DNA of 64,000 bases from an uncultured Bacteroides sp. Lineage in GTDB: Bacteria > Bacteroidota > Bacteroidia > Bacteroidales > Bacteroidaceae. Shown here piece by piece: positions 36,410-43,567 of the stretch (within the stretch, counting starts at the first letter, position 1; every line of letters begins with the position of its first letter). The notes beneath the pieces are model-generated. The model was not told the origin of the DNA, did not search any database, and saw nothing but the letters and a program-made list of their open reading frames with translations. The position numbers and the translations under genes are program-made. The DNA lies in NCBI RefSeq assembly GCF_910585845.1, contig NZ_CAJUHF010000010.1, positions 1 to 64,000 on the forward strand. The letters run 5' to 3'.

Positions 36410-37855
36410 ATGAGTTTAAATCAAAATGCAATGGGAAAGATGACCAACTATAGATGGACCATCTGTGCTATGTTGTTTTTTGCGACAACAGTAAACTACC
36501 TTGACCGCCAAGTGCTGTCACTGACGTGGGATGAGTTCATCAAACCTGAATTCCACTGGGACGAATCACATTACGGAACCATCACTTCCGTATTCTCTAT
36601 CGTTTATGCAATCTGCATGCTGTTTGCCGGTCGTTTCATCGACTGGATGGGAACTAAGAAAGGTTATCTCTGGGCTATCGGCGTATGGTCGGCAGGTGCT
36701 TGCCTTCACGCTTTCTGTGGTGTTGTGACTGAACATTTCGTAGGCCTGCACAATGCAGCCGAATTGATGGGAGCTACGGGCGATGTAGTGGTAACGATCG
36801 CTACCATCAGTATGTATTGTTTCCTTGCAGCCCGTTGTGTGCTGGCACTTGGTGAAGCCGGCAACTTCCCCGCAGCCATCAAAGTAACTGCCGAGTATTT
36901 CCCCAAGAAAGACCGTGCTTACGCTACTTCTATCTTCAATGCCGGTGCTTCAATCGGTGCTTTGATTGCTCCGCTCACCATTCCTTTGCTGGCTAAAGCA
37001 TGGGGCTGGGAGATGGCTTTCATCGTTATCGGTGCCCTCGGTTTCATCTGGATGGGCTTCTGGGTATTCATGTACTCCAAACCTTCTGCCAGCAAGCACG
37101 TGAACAAAGCCGAGCTGGAATACATCGAACAAGACAAGGATGAAGCAGGTGCCGCTCCGGTTGTAGAGGAAAAAGAAGAGAAGAAGATGAATTTCTGGCA
37201 ATGCTTCAGCTACAAACAGACTTGGGCATTCGCTTTCGGTAAGTTCATGACTGACGGTGTATGGTGGTTCTTCCTGTTCTGGACGCCTTCTTACCTGAAC
37301 ACGCAGTTCGGTATCAAGACTTCCGAAGGTTTGGGTATCGCCTTGATTTTCACCCTCTACGCTATCACAATGCTTTCCATCTATGGTGGCAAGTTGCCTA
37401 CTATCATCATCAACAAGACCGGATTGAATCCTTACGCCGCTCGTATGCGTGCGATGCTGATCTTCGCCTTCTTCCCGTTGGTGGTATTGCTGGCACAGCC
37501 TTTGGGTACGATTTCTCCGTGGTTCCCGGTAATCATGATCGGTATCGGTGGTGCAGCTCACCAATCATGGTCTGCCAACATTTTCTCTACGGTAGGTGAC
37601 ATGTTCCCGAAATCTGCCATTGCCAGTATCACGGGTATCGGCGGTATGGCTGGTGGTGTAGGTTCTATGTTGCTGCAATACATTGCCGGTGAACTCTTTG
37701 TTTACGCTGGAGAAACCAACATGACTTTCATGGGCTTCGCAGGTAAACCTGCCGGTTATTTCGTCATCTTCTGCGTATGTGCAGTAGCTTATCTGATCGG
37801 ATGGGTTGTAATGAAGGCATTGGTTCCGAAGTACAAACCTATCGTATTGGAATAA
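36410..37855 (+). CDS. exuT: ExuT-like hexuronate transporter (MFS)
   Basis: This 481-residue major facilitator belongs to the anion:cation symporter branch with hexuronate transporters such as ExuT, and would move galacturonate or glucuronate across the inner membrane. Twelve helices are apparent. Family motifs are TTVNYLDRQVLSLTWDEF in helix 1, AGRFIDWMGTKKGY after helix 2, and LGEAGNFPAAIKVTAEYFPKKDRAYATSIFNAG in helices 4-5. A charged loop (DEAGAAPVVEEKEEKK) joins the halves. Its place in the pectin region supports galacturonate as substrate. It may start at MGKMTNY instead of MSLNQN. A strong terminator follows. Confidence 0.9.
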   Translation: MSLNQNAMGKMTNYRWTICAMLFFATTVNYLDRQVLSLTWDEFIKPEFHWDESHYGTITSVFSIVYAICMLFAGRFIDWMGTKKGYLWAIGVWSAGACLHAFCGVVTEHFVGLHNAAELMGATGDVVVTIATISMYCFLAARCVLALGEAGNFPAAIKVTAEYFPKKDRAYATSIFNAGASIGALIAPLTIPLLAKAWGWEMAFIVIGALGFIWMGFWVFMYSKPSASKHVNKAELEYIEQDKDEAGAAPVVEEKEEKKMNFWQCFSYKQTWAFAFGKFMTDGVWWFFLFWTPSYLNTQFGIKTSEGLGIALIFTLYAITMLSIYGGKLPTIIINKTGLNPYAARMRAMLIFAFFPLVVLLAQPLGTISPWFPVIMIGIGGAAHQSWSANIFSTVGDMFPKSAIASITGIGGMAGGVGSMLLQYIAGELFVYAGETNMTFMGFAGKPAGYFVIFCVCAVAYLIGWVVMKALVPKYKPIVLE

Positions 37856-37961
37856 TATCGGATAAAATACGGAATAACATCAAATAAGATTTCACTCTTA
37901 TACCTTATATATAATAAGGTGTAAAGCGATAAGATTCCATTTTTGATCTGTACAATAATAA

Positions 37962-37996
37962 AGGAGGGCTTTTGTAAAGCCCTCCTTTATTTATAT
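37962..37996 (+). terminator. Terminator of the exuT-like gene
   Basis: AAAGGAGGGCTTT and its perfect complement surround a TGT loop and are followed by ATTTATAT. The hairpin begins about 105 bp after the stop codon. Confidence 0.85.
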
Positions 37997-38036
37997 CTGC
38001 CCAAATAAGACTAAAATCAAATGACTTTACCATTTA

Positions 38037-38212
38037 TATAAATATACTCGGCATTCGATGTAAACATACTTGGCCTTTTATGTAAACATACTTGGCTTCC
38101 GATGTAAACATACTTGGCCTTTTATGTAAACATACTCGGCTTTCGATGTAAACATGCCCGGCATTCGATGCAAACATGCCCAGTATTCGATGTAAACATG
38201 TCCGGCATTTTA
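38037..38212. repeat. 22-bp tandem array, eight units (array F)
   Basis: Eight units of 22 bp begin TGTAAACATACTTGGC or close variants. The end of each unit alternates between CTTTTA, TTCCGA and ATTCGA forms, while GTAAACAT is nearly fixed. No spacers and no reading frame. The flanking 38213-38360 shows nothing recognisable. Confidence 0.9.
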
Positions 38213-38361
38213 TATAAAAAAGCAGAGCATGTTATTTGCTATACGGGTGAAAAAAGGTCGCAGGACTTCTTTACGTAATTTCCGCATTATCATGAAATTA
38301 TCATTGAGCTGAGAGAATATAGTTTATAAGATATCAAACAAAACCTTTCAAGAATACATAA

Positions 38362-38546
38362 AAAAAGCCTCTTCTCACGAAGTGGCTCTTCTCTGCTCTC
38401 TTCCGTACATAATTACAATACGTTTTCTCTTGTCCAACACTATTTTTATTTCATACGGAAGCGCAAAAATTCAAGATGAAAAAAAGGGAAGTCTCACGAC
38501 TTCCACATTTCTTCTAACCTTAAATCTAAATCTCTATGAAAAAAAC
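38362..38546 (-). ncRNA. Candidate small RNA region with two GTGA-loop terminators
   Basis: On the minus strand a TATCTTTG -7 box (38560-38553) predicts a start near 38546. About 40 nt later GGAAGTC-GTGA-GACTTCC runs into CTTTTTTT (ending near 38479). A second hairpin of the same design, AGCCACTTC-GTGA-GAAGAGGCT, runs into TTTTTTT near 38362, and TTCCGTA/TACGGAA (38454-38460/38398-38404) closes the stretch between. There is no reading frame. This could be one RNA of about 70 nt, one of about 185 nt, or two tandem RNAs. I found no match to a family I know; the 6S-like length is only suggestive. Confidence 0.4.
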
Positions 38547-38657
38547 GTTTGGCAAAGATAGAGCTTTACCGCATATAAAGATATTAATAAAACATATAAA
38601 GAAAAGAAAAGTATTTAAGAATTATTAAATCAGAACTTTAAACAGAACAAATATATC

Positions 38658-41600
38658 TTAATTCACCGCATCAAGCAAATCAGAATATATTGGATTTTGC
38701 CGTAACAAACCAGGAACTCCTATCATAAACAACTGCTGACGGGCACGAGTAAGAGCCACATTCAACTTACGATCAATCCAAACTCCCCTCTCCTCCGTAA
38801 GATTGGCAAGGAACTTCAACTGATAAGCCCGATTCACACAGAAAGAATAAACAATAACATCACGCTCACTGCCCTGGAAACGTTCGACGGTATCTACCAA
38901 AATGTCATTCAAAGCAGGAATCCCCAAAGCCGCAATCTCCCTCTTGACAAGCGCTATCTGACTGCGATAAGGAGCAATAATACCCAATGTCTGCCCCGGC
39001 TGAAAGCCCACACCGGAAGCCTCATATTGCCGATAGACAGCAGCCGACAACCGTGCCGCAAGCCGCGCCTCAAAATGATTAACCTTTGCCGATTGCGATG
39101 CAGGTTCCGATTCGGAAGGAAAAAAGGCAACACGACGCACCAATACATCTGCAAATTCATCGTCTTCAAGCCCCGGAGCCAATGTAAGCCCTCCTTGCTG
39201 ATGCGGCAAACCTACAGCCTCCAGCAAACCGCCATAGAAAGCTTGGTTCGGGAAGCGTGCCACCTCTACATTCATACGTCCCTGACGGCAAAGCATATCA
39301 TAGAAATGACTCGTAGCAGACGAAGGTTCATCTGCCGAAAAAGCGACTCTCCGATATAGACGCTCGAAAAGGGAATCTTTCAGGTTATGCAGCCCGATAT
39401 CGCGCAGGCACTCCTCACATACCTCCGATTGCGATTCCGACTGGAGCACCACGGCAGGCAACTGTTTATGGTCGCCTATCAGAATGAACTTACCGATAGC
39501 ATTTCCTCCCGCCACATTACGTGCACAAAGAAGTCCCAACAACTGAGGTTCCAGAATCTGGGTCGCCTCATCCACAATCGCCACATCAAACGCTTTCAGG
39601 CGGAAAAGCTCCGTCTTGGAAGAGAGCGTGGAGACGGTACCCACAAAGACACGGCAACGTTCTATCCGGGCACGTACCTCGCGGCGTGTGGAACAAGACT
39701 CCAGTACATTCTCTATCAAATGCGGGCGGTAAGTCGTATCACAAGAAAGTTCACTACCCACACGGATAAAATCAATTGCAGGCTCTATGGAAGAAAGCGC
39801 CTTACATATCTCGTCCACCGCACGGTTCGTATAAGAGAGCAACAAAATCTGTTTCCCCTCGCGATAGAACGCCTCCACCATGCCACGTAGGGCACGTGAG
39901 GTCTTCCCTGTTCCCGGAGGACCCACCAAGAGAAAATAATCTTTCGCAGCCAAAGCTTTTTGTGTGATACGGGAGAAATCGTCCGGTGCAGCAGCAATGG
40001 CTGCATCAAAGGAGGAATCAAACTCCGGTTCACGCTGGAAAAGCAACAAATCGCGGCGGTCCTTATTGGCAGAGAGAAACATGGAAAGCCCCATATACAT
40101 GCTGCGGAAAGAGGTATCCATATAGTCGTGCTCGATGGCATAACAACTATCGGCAGGAAGCACGGACGTATTCTGCTGCGAAGCACGGAGGCGCACACGG
40201 ATATCCTTATCGGTCATCTGCTCGATATTGCCTTTGAATACCATCTTATTGGTCACATTGTCCGTATCTTTGTCCCGCTGGTAGAGGACGATGGCATCTC
40301 CTTCGCGGAAATTCGGCAAGGCTTGCGAAAGGCGAGGTACGTTCGTGCCGGACTCTGAGGAGGCGGATGGTTGCAAGGAGATGCTGCTATCTGCCCGTGC
40401 CAGCACGAGATATGCCTTATGCCTGTCTGCTGCGTGATTCTCCTTGATAGTCAGGTCATGCAGTATCTCGCCCGCCTCACACTTTTCTTCAAGCGTAGAG
40501 AGCCACAGGGCGGCAGCACCCGTACGGCCTTCGTAGGCGATATCTCCCGACTTGGACGTATATAATTCTTTGGTTATAAAGTTGTAGAGCGTATAGAAAT
40601 AGCACTGCTCCAGTGCAGTGAGCCGGCCGATGCGTTGCGTCACGGCATCAATTGCCGGATAGAGATAGCGTTTCCACAGCGTATTGTCCAACTGGCGCTC
40701 ATTCAGCGTGTCCGGATGGATGGCTTTCAGACATTCCGCCGTGTAGTGCGGGCTGTTGCGCAACTGCATGCCATATTCGTTTGCTACAATGCGATTGCGC
40801 ACATCCATCACACGCCTCACCATCGCCCAGGAAGGGCGTGCGGGATAAAGCAACGGATAACGGGTGTAGAGCAGATATGCCTTCACATGCCTGTGCTCCA
40901 TCCCCATAGAGTACTCCAGCACGGCCTGATAAAGCAACATCTGTACTTTGTTGTTCTCCTTCGGTTCCACCTTGCCCCGAATGGCATACTCATCCGCCTT
41001 GCCCGATTTCATTTCGATGAAAGAGGTCATGTCGCGCTGCATGTAGTCCAGACGTCCCTGCAATCCCAAAGCCTCACAGACATAAGTAGGTTCCAGCACG
41101 GCATCCGTCTTGTCCAACTCATAACCGGGAGCACGAAATGTCTCGGTCACGGTCTGCCGTATGTGGTCGAAATGGCGCTTGCAATCGGCGAAGAACTCCC
41201 TCTCCTTCTCCTTATCCTGCAGGTCGGCACAGGCGGCAAGCTCGATGGAATAGATACGGAAAGCCTTCTTCATGCAAGCCAGATAGTCGGGAGCTTCCTG
41301 TGCATAGATCCATTCGTCCAGAAAGAGATTGGCAATGTTACCCAGCAAGAGGGGACGTGTATTGTCGGGCGACTGCAAGCGTGCCAACATATAATTGGCA
41401 GGATGGTGGCCGTAGTCCTTGAAGCATTCGGCAAGCGAACTGATATCCAGCAGGTAGTCGGGTTCCAGAATGATGAACGAAGGCGTCAGGATACCCGCCT
41501 CATCCACTGCTACATCCAGCAGGTTGACTTGTGCATGCCGCCACAACTGCCGGCAGGTTTCGGCAAACTCCTCGTTCACCTGCGGCACGTTATAGCGCAC

Positions 41601-42107
41601 ACGCAGAGGCTCTTCGGCAACGGTGTCGACGGGAAAGACATACAGGAAGGTGTCGTCGGCATACTGGAAGCTGACCCGCATCCGCTTCACCCGCTTCAGG
41701 GCGGGCGGGGCGACCAAATAGGTGGCATCCGCACGGGGCAGCAACTGATAAAGCTGCGCAGGTATATCTTCTCCACAGAGCCGTTTCACGAAGAAAGTCA
41801 GCGTCTTGACATCGCGCAACAGGCTTTCGCGCGAAGGTTCGGACTGCCGGTTCAGCACGGCATTAGAGGTCAGGCGGAAGGTATGCAAGCGATTTTGCTC
41901 GACCACAGACAAGCCCACCTTAGAAGCCACAAAGCTGATGCGTGCCGAGAGGTCGGTCATTTGCAGGCTGCCGTCCGGCATCTGTGTGCGGCAAAGGCGT
42001 TCCAAAAACTCGCGAAGCTGACGATAAGCTACCGTCAAAGGGATACCTTCATCCCGGCAGAGTGTGAAAAGGAAATGATAATACTCACGCGCTTCTTCCC
42101 CCATCAT
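38658..42107 (-). CDS. Dna2-like nuclease-superfamily I helicase
   Basis: This 1,149-residue protein combines a PD-(D/E)XK nuclease and an SF1B helicase as in Dna2. The nuclease part near 370-420 shows FIEMKSGKADEY followed by NKVQMLLYQAVLEYSM, the Cas4/RecB-like E-x-K and QxxxY motifs. The helicase has Walker A GPPGTGKTSRA, motif II VDEATQILEP, motif III GDHKQLPAVV, and motifs V-VI VDTVERFQGSERDVI and NVALTRARQQLF. The first 350 residues are of unknown fold. A role in DNA repair or replication-fork processing is inferred. The start overlaps the tatC stop by 4 bp, so the two are translationally coupled. Confidence 0.9.
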   Translation of the reverse strand: MMGEEAREYYHFLFTLCRDEGIPLTVAYRQLREFLERLCRTQMPDGSLQMTDLSARISFVASKVGLSVVEQNRLHTFRLTSNAVLNRQSEPSRESLLRDVKTLTFFVKRLCGEDIPAQLYQLLPRADATYLVAPPALKRVKRMRVSFQYADDTFLYVFPVDTVAEEPLRVRYNVPQVNEEFAETCRQLWRHAQVNLLDVAVDEAGILTPSFIILEPDYLLDISSLAECFKDYGHHPANYMLARLQSPDNTRPLLLGNIANLFLDEWIYAQEAPDYLACMKKAFRIYSIELAACADLQDKEKEREFFADCKRHFDHIRQTVTETFRAPGYELDKTDAVLEPTYVCEALGLQGRLDYMQRDMTSFIEMKSGKADEYAIRGKVEPKENNKVQMLLYQAVLEYSMGMEHRHVKAYLLYTRYPLLYPARPSWAMVRRVMDVRNRIVANEYGMQLRNSPHYTAECLKAIHPDTLNERQLDNTLWKRYLYPAIDAVTQRIGRLTALEQCYFYTLYNFITKELYTSKSGDIAYEGRTGAAALWLSTLEEKCEAGEILHDLTIKENHAADRHKAYLVLARADSSISLQPSASSESGTNVPRLSQALPNFREGDAIVLYQRDKDTDNVTNKMVFKGNIEQMTDKDIRVRLRASQQNTSVLPADSCYAIEHDYMDTSFRSMYMGLSMFLSANKDRRDLLLFQREPEFDSSFDAAIAAAPDDFSRITQKALAAKDYFLLVGPPGTGKTSRALRGMVEAFYREGKQILLLSYTNRAVDEICKALSSIEPAIDFIRVGSELSCDTTYRPHLIENVLESCSTRREVRARIERCRVFVGTVSTLSSKTELFRLKAFDVAIVDEATQILEPQLLGLLCARNVAGGNAIGKFILIGDHKQLPAVVLQSESQSEVCEECLRDIGLHNLKDSLFERLYRRVAFSADEPSSATSHFYDMLCRQGRMNVEVARFPNQAFYGGLLEAVGLPHQQGGLTLAPGLEDDEFADVLVRRVAFFPSESEPASQSAKVNHFEARLAARLSAAVYRQYEASGVGFQPGQTLGIIAPYRSQIALVKREIAALGIPALNDILVDTVERFQGSERDVIVYSFCVNRAYQLKFLANLTEERGVWIDRKLNVALTRARQQLFMIGVPGLLRQNPIYSDLLDAVN

Positions 42108-42994
42108 CCCTCCTTGTCTTCGTCAGTCCTGTCCGCATCATTCTTGCCGGACTTGTCAGCGTCAGTTTCGGCTTTATCGGCATTGTCCGCATTATCCTCG
42201 TCTGCATCGGGCGTCTTGTCCTTAATCATCAAGATGCTCAACTCATAGAGCAGGTAAAGCGGAACGGAAACCACAGTCAGCGTGAAGGGATCGCCCGTAG
42301 GAGTTATAATGGCTGATACGATTACGATAATCACCAGTGCATGACGACGATACTTGCGCAGAAAGGACTTGTTGACCAGCCCCAGCAACGAAAGCAGCCA
42401 GGTGACCAAGGGCAACTCGAAAGCAAGTCCCATGCAGAGCACCAGCATCATGAAGTTATCTATATATGAGTTCAGGGAGATCTGATTCTCGATGGCCGCA
42501 CTCAACTGATAAGTGGAGAGGAAACGCAGCGTCAGGGGATAGACCATGAAATAGCCCAGCAGCACGCCCAGAAAGAACATGACCGTACCGACGCACAAGG
42601 CTTTCTTCACCCCGCGCCGCTCATTGGGATAGAGCGCAGGGCTGATGAATTTCCATATTTCAAAGAATATATAGGGAGTTGCCGTCACCACCGACATCCA
42701 GAAAGCGGTGGACATGTGTATAAAGAACGGGGCAGCCAGATTGATATTGATCAGCTTGACATGAAACTCCTGCGTGAAGAAGTCGTCGTGAAGATCGAAG
42801 ACCTTGCCTACATAACGCAATATGTCGTAGAAGATAAAATCGTTATGACAAGCCGCCAGCACGACATTGTCAAACAGCCAAGGCATCGCCACAAAATATC
42901 CGACGGCCAACACGAACCACACCCCGAGTACACGAAACAGCACACGGCGCAATTCATCCAAATGATCCCAAAAAGTCAATTCCTTATCTGCCAT
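42104..42994 (-). CDS. tatC: Sec-independent protein translocase TatC
   Basis: TatC is the membrane receptor for folded proteins with twin-arginine signals. The start at 42994 (MADKELTFWDHLDELRRVLFR) gives 296 residues and the conserved N-terminal HLDELRRVL. Six helices follow, with PFFIHMSTAFWMSVVTATPYIFFEIWKFISPALYPNERR containing the conserved Pro, Glu and Phe of loop 1-2 and helix 3. The C-terminal 40 residues are an acidic Asp/Asn/Lys tail (DADEDNADNADKAE), longer than usual. Upstream sequence in frame is made of 21-bp repeats and is not taken as coding. The nuclease-helicase gene follows with a 4-bp overlap. Confidence 0.95.
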   Translation of the reverse strand: MADKELTFWDHLDELRRVLFRVLGVWFVLAVGYFVAMPWLFDNVVLAACHNDFIFYDILRYVGKVFDLHDDFFTQEFHVKLININLAAPFFIHMSTAFWMSVVTATPYIFFEIWKFISPALYPNERRGVKKALCVGTVMFFLGVLLGYFMVYPLTLRFLSTYQLSAAIENQISLNSYIDNFMMLVLCMGLAFELPLVTWLLSLLGLVNKSFLRKYRRHALVIIVIVSAIITPTGDPFTLTVVSVPLYLLYELSILMIKDKTPDADEDNADNADKAETDADKSGKNDADRTDEDKEG

Positions 42995-43001
42995 AGTAAA
43001 T

Positions 43002-43122
43002 GAGCTACGAGTGACAAATGACGAGCTACGAGTGACAAATGACAAATCACGAGTGACGGGCTACAAGCCCTCTCTGACGCCCACATAGCGCCACCACTTG
43101 TAGCTTGTAACTCGTCACCCGC
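43002..43122. repeat. 21-bp direct repeats and inverted repeat before tatC
   Basis: Two identical 21-bp units containing GAGCTACGAGTGACAAAT (43002-43043) and a partial third occupy the DNA before tatC. The region then returns in inverted form (GTGACGGGCTACAAG against CTTGTAACTCGTCAC near 43107-43122). It keeps an open frame into tatC, which explains the spurious longer tatC. Confidence 0.7.
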
Positions 43123-43129
43123 AACTAAC

Positions 43130-43348
43130 TCACTTATCTTTTTCAACCGGTTCGTCTATATCCGCTTTAGCTTTATTGATTTCCTCTTTGGCTTCGTTCA
43201 CACCCTCTTTGAAGCTTTTCACGCCTTTTCCGAGTCCTTTCATCAATTCGGGAATCTTCTTGCCACCGAACAACAACAGAATCAGCAATGCAATGATAAC
43301 CCATTCAGAGCCACTGGGCAGAACGCCTAATAAATATAAATTTGTCAT
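43130..43348 (-). CDS. tatA: Sec-independent protein translocase TatA/E
   Basis: TatA forms the pore-like assembly of the twin-arginine system. The 72-residue protein has one membrane helix (WVIIALLILLLFGGKKIPELM), the hinge FGGKKIPEL, and an amphipathic helix GLGKGVKSFKEGVNEAKEEI, then a charged tail. No tatB is present, as is usual in Bacteroidota. tatC follows after about 135 bp of repeats. The promoter is overlapped by a 22-bp array. Confidence 0.95.
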   Translation of the reverse strand: MTNLYLLGVLPSGSEWVIIALLILLLFGGKKIPELMKGLGKGVKSFKEGVNEAKEEINKAKADIDEPVEKDK

Positions 43349-43377
43349 ATCCGTTACTATATATTTTTAATTCGATG

Positions 43378-43385
43378 CAAATATA
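43378..43385 (-). promoter_or_regulatory. -7 box of tatA
   Basis: TATATTTG on the minus strand fits TAnnTTTG, 30 bp before the tatA start. The -33 position falls in the first unit of array G. Confidence 0.5.
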
Positions 43386-43387
43386 AT

Positions 43388-43475
43388 GATTTCACCAGAG
43401 AATATTTCTTTGCGATGCTAAGAATCTTCCCTTGTGAAGCAGAGAATCTTCCCTTACGATGCAGAGAATTTACTT
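43388..43475. repeat. 22-bp tandem array at the tatA promoter (array G)
   Basis: Four 22-bp units share AGCAGAGAATCTTCCC or near forms (CACCAGAGAATATTTC, GATGCAGAGAATTTAC). The array starts 3 bp upstream of the tatA -7 box and runs away from the gene. Confidence 0.75.
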
Positions 43476-43567
43476 CTTAAGTTAAGAGCCGGGAATGGAG
43501 AGTTGAGAGTTATGACTCCCGTCAACTCCCTCCCCGAATACCTCCTTCCCCGAAGCGACTCCCCTTT

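Noticed and set aside
38037..38212. CRISPR array
   Set aside because: Units of 22 bp abut with no spacers, and no cas gene is in the window. The same holds for the other arrays.
42995..43045. N-terminal extension of TatC (FVTRSS repeated)
   Set aside because: These residues are the translation of 21-bp intergenic repeats. TatC homology starts at MADKELTF.
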